DNA from: Sipunculus nudus
Lineage: Eukaryota > Annelida > Sipuncula > Golfingiida > Sipunculidae
DNA length: 64,000 nt
Assembly: GCA_026874595.1 (NCBI GenBank)
Contig: CM049318.1
Location: 54,637,250 to 54,701,249 of the forward strand
Direction of reading: 5' to 3'
Shown: positions 1-10,624 of the stretch, piece by piece
How positions within the stretch are numbered: the stretch's first letter is position 1
How the letters are laid out: each line of letters begins with the position of its first letter
Notes under the pieces: model-generated
Databases searched by the model: none
Told to the model about the DNA's origin: nothing
Seen by the model: the letters and a program-made list of their open reading frames with translations, nothing else
Made by a program: the position numbers and the translations under genes

Positions 1-1430
1 CTTCCAGTCTCCTTTTCCCATCATTCTCCTGTTCTTCTGTTCTCCTTTTCCCATCTTTCTCTTGCTCTTCTATTCTCCTTTTCTCGTCATTCTCCTGTTC
101 GTCTATTCTCCTTTTCCCATCATTCTCCTGTTCTTCTGTTCTCCTTTTCCCATCTTTCTCTTGCTCTTCCATTCTCCTTATCTCATCATTCTCCTGTTCG
201 TCTATTCTCCTTTTCCCATCATTCTCTTGCTCTTCCAGTCTCCTTTTCCCATCATTCTCCTGTTCTTCTGTTCTCCTTTTCCCATCTTTTTCTTGCTCTT
301 CCATTCCCCTTTTCTCATCATTCTCCTGTTCGTCTTTTCTCCTTTTCTCATCATTCTCTTGCTCTTCCAGTCTCCTTTTCCCATCATTCTCCTGTTCTTC
401 CATTCTCCTTTGCCCATCATTCTCCTGTTCTTCTGTTCTCCTTTTCCCATCTTTCTCTTGCTCTTCCATTCTCCTTTTCTCATCATTCTCCTGTTCGTCT
501 ATTCTCCTTTTCCCATCATTAACTTGCTCTTCCAGTTTCCTTTTCCCATCATTCTCCTGTTCTTCTGTTCTCCTTTTCCCATCTTTCTCTTGCTCTTCTA
601 TTCTCCTTTTCTCGTCATTCTCCTGTTCGTCTATTCTCCTTTTCCCATCATTCTCCTGTTCTTCTGTTCTCCTTTTCCAATCTTTTCCTTGCTCTTCCAT
701 TCTCCTTATCTCATCATTCTCCTGTTCGTCTATTCTCCTTTTCTCATCATTCTATTGCTCTTCCAGTCTCCTTTTCCCATCATTCTCCTGTTCTTCTGTT
801 CTCCTTTTCCCATCTTTCTCTTGCTCTTCCATTCCTCTTTTCTCATCATTCTCCTGTTCGTCTATTCTCCTTTTCCCATCATTCTCTTGCTCTTCCAGTC
901 TCCTTTTCCCATCATTCCCCTGTTCTTCTGTTCTCCTTTTCCCATCTTTCTCTTGCTCTTCCATTCTCCTTTTCTCATCATCCTCCTGTACGTCTATTCT
1001 TCTTTTCCCATCATTCACGCGCTCTTCCAGTCTCCTTTTCCCATCATTCTCCTATTCTTCTATTCTACTTTTCTCATCATTCTCTTGCTCTTCTATTCTC
1101 CTTTTCCCATCATTCTTTTGCACTTTCATTCTCCTATAACATCATTCTCTTGTTCTTCTATTTTTCTTTTCCCATCCTTCTCTTGCTCTTCTATTCTCCT
1201 TTTCCCATCATTCTCTTGCTCTTCCAGTCTCCTTTTCCCATCATTCTCCTGTTCTTCTATTCTCCTTTTTCAATCATTCTCTTGCTCTTCTATTCTCCTT
1301 TTCCCAATATTATCTTGCTCTTCCATTCTCTTTTTCCCATCATCCTCTTTCTCTTCCATTCTCTATTTCAGAGCATTCTCTTGCTCTCCCACTATCCAAT
1401 TCCAATCATTATCTTGCTCTTCCATTTAAT
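1..1430 (-). repeat. 33-bp minisatellite with 132-bp higher-order period
   Basis: About 40 tandem units of 33 bp, with a pyrimidine-rich plus strand and a purine-rich minus strand. Four unit types recur in a fixed order, giving a 132-bp higher-order period. On the minus strand a unit reads N-D-G-K-R-R-x-E-E-Q-E, where x cycles through T, L, I and M. Units are well conserved from the left edge to about 1,080 and then decay, with length changes that break the reading frame near 1,130. The array runs off the left edge. The fixed order of the four types points to amplification of the 132-bp block rather than of single units. Confidence 0.9.
2..751 (-). CDS. Open frame of an 11-residue charged repeat, partial at window edge
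   Basis: This minus-strand frame stays open for 250 codons and leaves the window at the left edge. It repeats K/N-D-G/E-K-R-R-[T/L/I/M]-E/D-E-Q-E about 22 times. Eleven-residue (hendecad) periodicity with one hydrophobic position per repeat is compatible with a long charged helix or coiled coil. The frame is bounded by TAG at 752-754. A second TAG at 1052-1054 interrupts the same frame upstream, and each fits one base change in a Gln codon. The first in-frame ATG is at 698-700. I recognise no named family. It could be a 3' exon of a repetitive protein, a decayed pseudogene, or simply a repeat whose unit length is a multiple of three. No splice site or non-repeat coding flank is visible in the window, so coding status is uncertain. 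Confidence 0.3.
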
Positions 1431-2110
1431 TTTATCACATCGATCTCTTGCTCTTCCACTCTCTTTTTCCCATCTGCTACTTGCTCTTTCATTCTCTATT
1501 TCCAAACAATCTCTTGCTCTCCCACTATCCATTTCCCATAATTTTTACTCTTCAATTCCCTTTTCTCATCATTTTCTTGTCTTCCACTCTCAATGTTCAC
1601 CTCATTCTTCTGTTCTTCCACCCCTAATTTCATCCTCACTCTGGTTTCTTTACTGCTCTCTCTCTCTCTCTCTCGTTTTTTTTTTTTTTATCTGTTTATT
1701 TTTCTTATGTCTATATATTCTCACAAGTTCTTGTACTTGCTTTTTCCCGTTTTTCACTTTTCTTCTTACTTCCTTAAAGCGAACTGCTATCTGATTTCTC
1801 CCTCAAGTGCCCTCTCTTAAGACTGATATCTATTCATCCACTTTGCTTCCTTATCGTTTCCTTGACGTTCTCCCTTTCCTGTCTCCCTCTTCTCAATCCT
1901 CTCGATGCCTTTCCTTTTTCTCCTGTCCCACTTTCTCCTCCCCCCTCTTTTGCCATGTTCTTTTCCCATTTGCTTTAAACCCCTATAAATGCTTCCCTTT
2001 TCTCTCCACACACCGTCCCTTCTTTTCTTTTTCTTCTTCCTCTTTCTCTTGTTATTTCTCCTTTACCTATTGTAGTCCTCTTTTTCATTATTTCCCATCC
2101 TTTTAAGGTA
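1431..2110. repeat. Pyrimidine-rich low-complexity tract
   Basis: This is a degenerate continuation of the minisatellite composition (T and C on the plus strand). It includes a (CT)n run near 1,660-1,675 followed by a T run. Frames stay open on both strands because of base composition alone. Nothing recognisable as a gene is present. Confidence 0.7.
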
Positions 2111-4635
2111 GCATCCCTGGGAAAGTCCCCTTCAATAAAAATGAACCAAATGTCATAAAAAACTGATATTAGATTCCCGAATTATCTACCCTTTAATACA
2201 TGGTGTTATGTTTTTATTGATTTAATTAATATTAATTTGATTTTACTATGATATTTTATCATTTTTGTAAAGTTTAAAATTTTAAATGGTACATGATTTA
2301 ATGCAAACAGTAACAGAAAACAACTTTGATTGGGCAAATATTAAGCAAAATAGAAAACAAATCTCAATTTTTTTCTTCTGTCTTTTTTTATCATATTTCT
2401 TCCATATTCTTTTATGCTTAAAATTAATTGTAATGCTTTTTATATCATAAATTTCCTGCAATGCATGATTTACCCTGATTTACAAAATCAATGTTGTTGA
2501 TCCTAAAACAATATAATCAACTTTGTGTGTACGGTACAGGAGAAGAGCGGGTTCAAGGAGGGCTGTCAATGAAAATGGCTGGTGTGTGCCTGCCTAACAG
2601 TGGTGAGGCATATGACGCAGGGTACCAGTCTATTGATTGGTTTAACAAAGGTCAAGGCCTGATATTTCCCCAATAACGGAAAATGATTAATGTAAATCTC
2701 TCGCGATGGTGGCAAAAACTCATATCTCTCCTGGGAATGGCGTCTAAATCATCCTCCCCTCTGAAAATGATGAATACCTCGCGGATTCGGAGCGCCTCAC
2801 TCACTGGACTTGATGGAATTACTCGGTGTCACGCACCTAGCTTTAAGCCCGTATTTTTTGCTGATTTACTGGTTATGTGTAATTTATCATGGCGCGTTGG
2901 TTATAACACGTCATGGTCATAATGTGATAAATCTAGCCAATCAACGTCCCCTTACATATTCAATCCGGTATCTTTTTTCATGACGGTAATCGGAGGGTCT
3001 GTGCGTTTTCTCTTGTGCTGATTTTAAGCATTTACACTCTTTCTGAATTTACGGTGTTTCCTCAATATCATCTCCTTGCAAGGCAGCAGGTAATTTTCTG
3101 TGCTGCTGCTTAATTTAATAAAGTTCACTTCATTTAATTAATTTAAATTTCTTTTGGTAATTAATGTGATAATGTGCGACAAACCCGTCACATTAATTCC
3201 CGAGTTTATGTAAATTGACGTCTTAACACACATAAAAATGTAATTTAATTAATGTCACATGGAACCCAGTGCAGTCTGAATATACAAAGCTTTTTGTTGG
3301 GAACATATTTCAAGTTTTAGCAGGCTTATGGTGCCCGCGACAGGTTAATCTTGATGTACTGCCGCACCATTTGTACACGTCACGTAAAATAGATAAACAT
3401 AGGTACGTTTTGTTTCGCCTACAGGGTGGTTTATTTCTGCGACAAGAAAGAAAGCTATCCCTTGTAAGAATAAAGGAAGAACATATACGTTGGATGACAG
3501 CTTTATTGCTAGAGTTTTACTGATACATTATCTCGGGAAAAAAACGAGTCGACGTACTCAATATACGCGGTACAATAAATGTAAGAAAAGTATAAAGATT
3601 AATAGTTCAGATTTTGCTCCTGTTTCTTCAGGTTCGCCATACCGATACCGCCATTCTTTAGAGAAAAAGAAATATTGAAACAGTTAGGCAGTTAGCCAGT
3701 TAGCCAATCAGAACGCAACTAATAAATATCTGGTCAATGATGTTTCATCATACCCGCGCTTGGCTGCTGACTAATATGAACTGCAGGAGGTCGCTAGTTA
3801 AATGTGCCCAATCACCTACCCATTGAAAAAGAATTTATGTGATATCTGCCTTCCTCTGTGTATATATTAATGATTTTAGAGTAATTTTGGTTGTGGAAAA
3901 TTCTTATAAGGTCTTCGTGAAGGAGGTGGGAACTTGTTTGTCAACAACATGTTTGTAAACACGGCAATGCTGACAAACGGGAGAAACATGTAACCTAACG
4001 TGGTAGGTTGCATTTATGCGGAGGTAGCAAGGTCCCTTGTTGCAAAACGCCATTTGCAACGCTCTGGCTTATCTGGCTTGCTGCCAGATGCCCTTGTTAT
4101 TCTTTTATTATTATTATTATTTTGGTGGGCCCCCGCATATTATTAACACGTTGATAAAAACAAAACAAGCAGCCTATGTGCGGTGGTATCCACGTTTCTG
4201 CCTATTCCTATGAAAGCTCCAAGGGATTACCTTTAGTTTATAAAGGTTAGATAGGTGATTAAGCCCCGTTAAATGTCGGATGACTTTCTGTCGGATGATA
4301 TGATAAACCTATCGATACAATGACATCTGACGACACCAATACGGTATTTGACTTTGAATCGCAATGAGCTTGGAAACCCATATTTTTACAGCCCTGTGTA
4401 AATGCTTAGGAGAGTATCTGCTATATTCGGTGTTTCAAAAATGTTAACAAAATAATTCAAATGCTTTAACTATGGTAAACAAAGAACTTTCATCTGGAAT
4501 TCATCTGAAGTCGGAAAAAAGTTCTCTCGCTGCCATTTTATAGTAGATTAAATAGAATTCGCCGTTTTCAGCCACGTTCCAAAGTTATCATCAAGGAATG
4601 TGAGAATAAAATAAATCTCTCTTAGCTAAGTCTTT
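2111..4635. other. Unannotated AT-rich spacer
   Basis: The sequence is mostly AT-rich. It includes a modest island of higher GC around 2,530-2,900 with two short frames of 61 and 79 codons. I recognise no domain, repeat or mobile-element signature here, and the short frames match nothing I know. Confidence 0.5.
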
Positions 4636-4692
4636 TGTTATGGGGTGACATATAAGCGGACCGAACTGTCTCGCTAGTAAAACTTGCTTTTC

Positions 4693-4738
4693 TAGCGAAG
4701 CGGTTGGACATGTGCGCCACCAACATTGGTTCGAATCC
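4693..4738 (+). promoter_or_regulatory. Pol III A-box and B-box in LTR
   Basis: TAGCGAAGCGGT fits the Pol III A-box consensus at 11 of 12 positions. GGTTCGAATCC is a perfect B box. The two start 35 bp apart, shorter than in a normal tRNA gene. The same two boxes, 42 bp apart, occur in the better-preserved TRIM LTR. I infer descent from a tRNA-related sequence; activity is untested. Confidence 0.5.
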
Positions 4739-4760
4739 CGGACGAGCCCCCATTTTGTTA

Positions 4761-4841
4761 CGAAGACAAATTGCGCAGGGGAAAATGTTGGCCGATCAGG
4801 GATTCGAACCCCAGAATTTTCTCCTGTGCAATTTGTCTTCG
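4761..4841. repeat. 26-bp imperfect hairpin inside solo LTR
   Basis: The arm at 4761-4786 is the reverse complement of 4816-4841 at 24 of 26 positions. The arm sequence is the 3' end of the LTR, present once inverted and once forward. Confidence 0.8.
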
Positions 4842-4846
4842 ATACA

Positions 4847-6072
4847 CTTTGTTGAATACTATTCCATGATGCCATGCTGTATTTTTCACGTTTATTATCA
4901 CACATATTGGGTTTGCATTTTGATATTTTTATGCTTCCGCCAAATGTTGAAGGTTTTCTTTTGCCTATGGTTGTTTCTTGTTTGATTGGTTCGTGTGTCA
5001 GCAACTTCACGCAAAAAGTTATGAACGAATTGAATTTAATGGAGGATTAGGGTTACACCAAAGGGACTATCCATTACATTTTGGAGGTTATCCAGGATTA
5101 ACTAATAAATAAATAACTAATTACTAATAAATTTGAATTCAAGGTTTAATTCAAGAGAATATATGAATATATTACATGTGACATAGGGCTATCCTTTTGT
5201 CAGGGTGAGGGCATCCAATTCATTGGTATTAGGTATATCATTTGTTCAGCAGCTGACTAGGTCAAACAGTGTTAAGAAAGCGTGATACTGTACAACACAT
5301 AGAAGTTGGATTAGTACATGAAGTACCCTTGTAGTCACACGACTACACATCTAGTCATTGTATACTATGATGGCCTTTTTGCCCGCGTGGGTTTTCAAAT
5401 TCGTGATCTACGCGATAGGGAAATTATCGCGAAAGTAATGCCTTCGTGAATAAAGGGCTCATCGTGGAATTCAAGTCGAAAGTTAAAAATTGATATTAAA
5501 TATAAATAATATAGCCCTACTGTTTGAAGATTGCTATGAAATAATGAAAGCTCTTTAAATTATCTGCCACAAAAAAACACATATTTCAACTTTTTTTAGT
5601 GTTAACAAAGGTCTCGTTCAGTTATTAAGATTTTGCGCAAATATTAGTTATATAAATAATGGTTTACTTTGGGAAGGTTTTTAATATGGAGAAATCGCCA
5701 AAATGGAATCCTTACGATATACTGAACAGGTGAAAATCGCGAAATTTTAACCCCGCGAATACGATGCAAACCACAGTATGCATAAATTTCTTATATGGTT
5801 GGTCCGATCCGGTGTAATATTTGATAACTTTAAGTACTGTATTGCATGTATAAATATACTTTAAACAAATAAATAATAAAACTCATATAAATAAAGGGGT
5901 GGGGTGAAACAAAAAAGAGTGATAAAACAGAATGAGGGAAATAGATAAAGGAGATATATTCAAATATTGCCTTTTAAGTTCATGATAAACAGGTAACATA
6001 GTAAGAACAGTTTCTGATACAGATTGATATTCTTGAACAGGCATATTGAGATAATGATAGTAACTGACGGGA

Positions 6073-6129
<57 letters not shown>

Positions 6130-7814
6130 CTCTCTCTATATATATATATAATATAAAATATATATATATAAATATATATAATACATATATTATACAATAT
6201 TATGTATATTAAATATATTATATATATTATATATATAGAGACAGAGGCAGAGAGAGAGAGAGACAGAGAGAAACATTGTATCAGGCATGGTGTCGGAATT
6301 CTTGCATCTATCGGCAAAATAAAATTCAGACCATGCTGGTCTTTGAGTTTGTATGCCTTGCTCATTTCGGCCAGGATGCCATATAGCTTAGACTTTTTTA
6401 TTGAAAAAAAAATCACATTACATCCCGGGGTAGCGCGCTCTTGTTCTGACCATTTGCCTAATGGGCTGTTGAATTAAGGACCCATACCTAGCGGTAATAA
6501 AGTTGATCCACGTTCTCCGAGTGTCATCAGTCTTCCCCCAGACCCGTTTTCTTGCTGTACGGTGACAAGCAGTGAGCTCTCGCGTGAGGTTAGATCAATT
6601 ATAAACCCTGGATAAGATAGATTATACCGAATGCTACATCATACCCGCATGGGATTTGCTGCTCCATGGTGATATAAGTGTCCAGTTACAAGTGTTATAT
6701 AGTGTATGTTGATAATGTCGTCCAATTAATAAAAAAATCCATTTATTTTAATAAATAAAGCGGATCTAATCCAGTTTATATTGGAGGTGATAAAGAATTT
6801 GTCATTTTTTATATTTGCTTACAATAAACATGCAGGGTACCAGTCATGGGAACTTCCGTCAGAATCTATGTGGCCATCTGTGACCATGATAAAAAAAGAC
6901 ATATTTAACACATAAGCTAACCGGTAATAAAAAAAAACTCAGAGGCATTGGTATTGGGCTGGTATGCCTAACTTCAGTCGTGATGCAAGCCATACGGAGG
7001 AATGCATTGCAGAGGTCTTTGTGGTGTTGCATTGATATAGTGGTAAACAGTTCATAATCTTAACATTAGGCTACGAATGAATACAAAAGAATTCATGTGA
7101 GGTCACAATCCAAACCGAAAATCGGTCTCTATGGTATCGAGTCACTTCCTGTATCGCGTCGGCTCTCGTCCAGTAACCCATGCGAGCCAGGATTGTATTC
7201 ATGGCGCAAGAAACTTATGAAACATATAGAGAGATTTACTAATATCCTGAGTTAGTTAACACGGAATTTTCTCTCGCTCTTGTAGGTGTTGTAAGAAGCA
7301 TACCAAATAGCTAACGACTGGCCTGGTTTATTTCAATTAATAGCGTACTTTTAGGCGATAAGGCGTTGTCAAAAATGACAAAAATATTTGCATATTCAAA
7401 GAGTCTTAAAATGCATTCCTCATTTGAGGATGTTATGGCACTCTGACCTCCAGTACGCTGGTCGTGTACTTTTTTATATCAGATGGCGCCACACATAAGC
7501 TAAGTCAACATAACAGGTGTCATTCTCTCCTGTCTTCGCATCTTTTGACCCCGTATTGTTTTTATTGCTCCTAACCCTCTTTTATATTTATATGTTAATA
7601 TACATTGTACAACAAACGTAACATACAAATCCAATTAGCGCCAAGGCACTTATATCATTTTGGACCCTCGAGAAGCATTACAGATAGCGTAAATATGCAT
7701 ATCTACGTAAGAACATACTTATATAGACATGGGTTAGAAAATCTCAAACTACAGGATACACAAGAAATAAATGACAAATCGTCCATGTAAAGCAGCGATA
7801 AACTATGAAATCCA
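4847..7814. other. Unannotated spacer left of the large tandem array
   Basis: This is AT-rich DNA with an (AT)n tract and a short (GA)n run near 6,240-6,270. A minus-strand frame reads into the AT tract from about 6,416 but matches no family I know. The higher-GC stretch at 6,420-6,620 is also unrecognised. Homology with the tandem units begins only at about 7,815. Confidence 0.5.
6076..6125. repeat. (AT)n microsatellite
   Basis: A nearly perfect dinucleotide run of about 50 bp, followed by a short CTCTCT and further interrupted AT repeats to about 6,236. Confidence 0.95.
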
Positions 7815-9085
7815 TGGATAAATAATTCGTAATATTTCGTCTGTTTTCATGTTAACACTTAGTGGATCAGAACATGAGGTCCTTGGTGCCTCTTTTTTTG
7901 GAAAAGTGTTTGATCTATGCAATGCGTTTGAATGTATTAAAGGGGGTCTTTTCTGATAACTGACGTCTTTTAACTTGTGATAATCCCTTGACCCTTTTTT
8001 TATAAAATAGGCCAGAAAACGGAGACCCAAGGGTTGCTCGTTTTTGCATATACCCACGTGTTTATAACAATTGCCTTAAAAATAAACTATGCACATACAA
8101 TAAGGACATCACATCAGTTTTGCAAAGGAAATTTTACAGCTAGTGACCTTTCGACTTCCATATATATAGAACATATTTTGTCAACATTGTCACCTTTCTT
8201 TATATTAATTACCTACAGTTCATTAATATGTACGCAGAGTATATAATTAATATATATATACACACACACACACACATACACAGTGAAAGTTATGAACGTA
8301 TGACGGAAGAGGTCACAGGCGAGGACGTGGAAGTCAACGCGTTAACAACTTATCAAAGTTGTACCATTTGGCGTTTGGGGTAGTTCACAGGCTGTGGTGT
8401 TTCATTCATTGAAGGAACAGAAATTCCTAAATAGATTTCACACAGTTAATATTGCCCATAAACTCACGTTGGGTTGCAAATTTTGGGATTGATTACGGCT
8501 GTCATGGTTATATTCATCAACGCTTTATAGTATCTGAGATACAATGAGATGTTTATTATACCTCCGTCCAGTGGCGAAAGGTATAATACGTTACCTTCGA
8601 TTTGTCTGCCAACAAATTTAGGCAAAAAGTTCTAAACATATTTTCCGGAGGGTTAGTAAAAATTAAAAAATTAACCATTAAATTTTGAAGGTATTATTGA
8701 TCACCATCAACAAATTTTTATTCAAAAGATTTTTTCCCAGTGTTAGGGCTATTTCATTATACATAAAGCTATTGATTGGCATAAGTGGGTGGCTTTGTAC
8801 TGGATTTGACCCGGAATGGAGTTGTTGAACCGTGACAGGCGTGTAGACCTTCATGGCAAAGATCTTCCCTGCGTGATTTTATATTTTTTATCTTCGTTGG
8901 GTCCTTAGGGACCCATAGAATCAGATGACTCAAAGAATTGCAAATTTAGAAGTTAGATTAGGTAAAAGATTTATGACGTGTCAGCGTTCGGTAAGCAGCA
9001 ACAAAACCCAAAGGCACTGCATTTATTTTTATTTCTGTCTTGAAAACTGATAAGTGTGTAATGTCTGAAGGCTCTGTGTTTAGAA

Positions 9086-9268
9086 ATGCTGTCGTTAGAA
9101 TTTGAATATACCACCCCTGAAAGAAGTCTCCAGGATTTTATCTCCCCTTGTGGCTACAGGTACAAACACATGATCAGACAACTAAGTATGAAATGTGACG
9201 CTGCTTGGTCTGAACACATCACGGGGTACGATGCTCAGTCAATTATAAGGCAGGAAAATTTCATATAG
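9086..9268 (+). other. Short conserved open frame, U1 copy
   Basis: A 60-codon frame starting MLSLEFEYTTPERSL. It is shared almost intact with U2 (62 codons, four substitutions in the first 60) and is broken in U3 by TAA within the Tyr-rich stretch. The surrounding non-coding DNA of U1 and U2 is also well conserved, and silent and replacement changes are about equal in number. The frame may therefore be accidental. No family is recognised and no upstream signal is evident. Confidence 0.2.
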
Positions 9269-9489
9269 TTCTGAAAAGAAGCGCATTCCCCTGCCAACAC
9301 AAACATATTGGCTATTTAATTGAAAACTATAAATAAAAGTAGCCTGTATATGCGTCTTCGTTCCAGGTTTACTCGAATATTAAATCAACGTTTGAGAAAC
9401 GGTAAAAAAACTTAATTTAAGAAAGACACGACGTGGTCTTAAACTCCTTCAGCTTAGCTGTCAGAGTTGATCATTAAGCTGGTGTGCTG

Positions 9490-9645
9490 TACATCAAGGA
9501 ACTTTTGTAGAGGTTCTCTATGGAACCGTAAGGGTTCCATTGAAAAACCCATTGTAGGTTCCAGGAAGAAGGTTCCCTCATCAGTTCAATCTGATAAACG
9601 CCTAAGGGTTCTAGAAAGAATCTTTTTTTTCCGAGTGTGTATTTA
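9490..9645. repeat. GGTTC/GAACC-rich inverted motif cluster, U1
   Basis: Several GGTTC and GGAACC words lie close together and can pair locally, for example GGTTCTCTATGGAACC. The same cluster occurs at about 29,675-29,810 and 41,150-41,290. It resembles the interior of a miniature inverted element, but I see no clear termini. Confidence 0.5.
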
Positions 9646-10034
9646 AAACAAACATGTGGTAAAATAAACGTGTACAAACACATAAAAATAATATTCTACA
9701 GTAAAAAATACTGGAAAAGTCTGCAATACCGTCTAAAGCTTTATCGTAATAGTGTTCTGCCATAATATTATTCTAAGCCTCGGCCTAATGGTTTGGGGTA
9801 TTATAAATTGTCACAAGTTTTCTTAAACGGTATTTTATTTTCGCCTCTCTCTCTCTTTGTCCCTGTGGTGAATCCTTTTTTTAAGATTGGACCTTAAAGA
9901 TATTGGACCTTCTTATTAATACTGTAGGTCTTTTGCAATTGTTATTATTATATATTAACTAAACCATGATTTAAAACATGTCAGTTAATGTAAGATTTGT
10001 GCCTCTTTTTCTGTCTGGGAAGAACATTGGAACT

Positions 10035-10037
<3 letters not shown>

Positions 10038-10123
<86 letters not shown>
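10038..10123. repeat. Compound (CT)n(AT)n microsatellite, U1
   Basis: About 32 bp of CT is followed by about 52 bp of AT. The same compound repeat sits at the same position in U2 (30,000) and U3 (41,740). In U1 a TRIM is inserted in or beside the AT part. Confidence 0.95.
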
Positions 10124-10127
<4 letters not shown>

Positions 10128-10279
10128 ACGAAGACAGATTGTTCAGGGGAAAATTCTGGGCCGATCCAGGATTCTAACCCATGTCAGTGGCTAACATGTC
10201 CGGCGTTCCAACCGCTTCGCTAGAAAAGCAAGCTTCACCAGCGAGACAGTTCGGTCCGCTTTTATGTCGCCCCGTAACA
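10124..10279 (-). repeat. TRIM 3' LTR
   Basis: The longer of the two LTRs. Read on the minus strand it runs TGTTACGGGG ... CTTCGTAACA. It carries a tRNA-like segment in its middle. The other LTR lacks about 23 bp of this segment near the B box. Confidence 0.8.
10169..10222 (-). promoter_or_regulatory. tRNA-like Pol III A and B boxes within TRIM LTR
   Basis: On the minus strand TAGCGAAGCGGTTGG (A-box-like) is followed 42 bp later, start to start, by GGTTAGAATCC (one mismatch to the B box). That spacing is normal for a tRNA gene. The flanking acceptor-stem halves do not pair, so this is a tRNA relic and not a tRNA gene. Confidence 0.55.
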
Positions 10280-10292
10280 CACCCCCTCTTAA
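10280..10292 (-). promoter_or_regulatory. Polypurine tract of TRIM
   Basis: On the minus strand this is a run of A and G with five consecutive G, placed directly before the 3' LTR. That is where plus-strand synthesis is primed in LTR elements. Confidence 0.7.
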
Positions 10293-10382
10293 GAGCGTTC
10301 GGCTTTCAGAACAAGACTAATTATCCCAGGAGTCACACTTTGGTATGCTTATTCCCTCGGCGACAAAGTTTACCGTCACGTT

Positions 10383-10395
10383 GGACGAGCCCCCA
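10383..10395 (-). promoter_or_regulatory. Primer-binding site of TRIM (tRNA-Pro)
   Basis: TGGGGGCTCGTCC on the minus strand is complementary to the 3' terminal bases of tRNA-Pro including CCA. It lies 3-4 bp inside the 5' LTR. Confidence 0.75.
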
Positions 10396-10398
10396 TTT

Positions 10399-10525
10399 GG
10401 TTACGAAGACAAATTGTTCGGGGGATACTGTCGGGCTGATCCGGGATTCTAAGTCCGGCGTACTAACCGCTTCGCTAGAAAAGCAAGTTTCACAGTTCGG
10501 TCCGCTTTTATGTCAACCCGTAACA
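10399..10525 (-). repeat. TRIM 5' LTR
   Basis: A 127-bp partner of the LTR at 10,124. It has the same ends apart from one base at its inner edge and carries an internal deletion next to the B-box region. Confidence 0.75.
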
Positions 10526-10526
10526 G

Positions 10527-10559
<33 letters not shown>

Positions 10560-10567
10560 TGTGCATG

Positions 10568-10624
<57 letters not shown>

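Larger units (their letters stand above)
4636..4846 (+). mobile_element. Solo LTR of a TRIM-like family with internal inversion
   Basis: The element starts TGTTATGGGG and ends CGATACA, close to the TGTTACG...CGTAACA ends of the TRIM near 10.1-10.5 kb. It is flanked on both sides by CTTT (4632-4635 and 4847-4850), a 4-bp target duplication usual for Ty3/Gypsy-type integration. The first half matches the TRIM LTR, including the tRNA-like segment. At 4728-4752 it passes into GGTTCGAATCCCGG followed by ACGAGCCCCCA, which is the 3' end of tRNA-Pro with CCA. It then runs backwards through the LTR 3' end to about 4,800 before resuming forward to the terminus. Confidence 0.7.
10124..10525 (-). mobile_element. 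TRIM: miniature LTR retrotransposon with tRNA-Pro primer site
   Basis: Two direct repeats begin TGTTACG or its variant and end CGTAACA when read on the minus strand. They surround an internal region of only about 119 bp. On the minus strand, the right-hand (5') LTR is followed by TGGGGGCTCGTCC, complementary to the 3' end of tRNA-Pro. A polypurine tract AAGAGGGGGTG directly precedes the left-hand (3') LTR. These are the landmarks of an LTR retrotransposon, with no coding capacity. The element lies between AT-repeat sequence on both sides, so its target was probably the (AT)n tract. The two LTRs are diverged (156 and 127 bp), implying an old insertion. Confidence 0.8.

Noticed and set aside
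62-1429. 455-codon plus-strand open frame rich in Ser, Pro, Phe, Ile and Leu
   Set aside because: It follows from a pyrimidine-rich 33-bp repeat in which stop codons are rare on the plus strand. The minus frame is the more protein-like one.
4728-4752. A real tRNA-Pro gene
   Set aside because: Only the 3' end matches tRNA-Pro. Upstream is LTR sequence whose acceptor arm cannot pair with it.
5883-6416. 177-codon minus-strand frame
   Set aside because: Much of it is translated AT repeat, and the remaining 50 residues match no family known to me.
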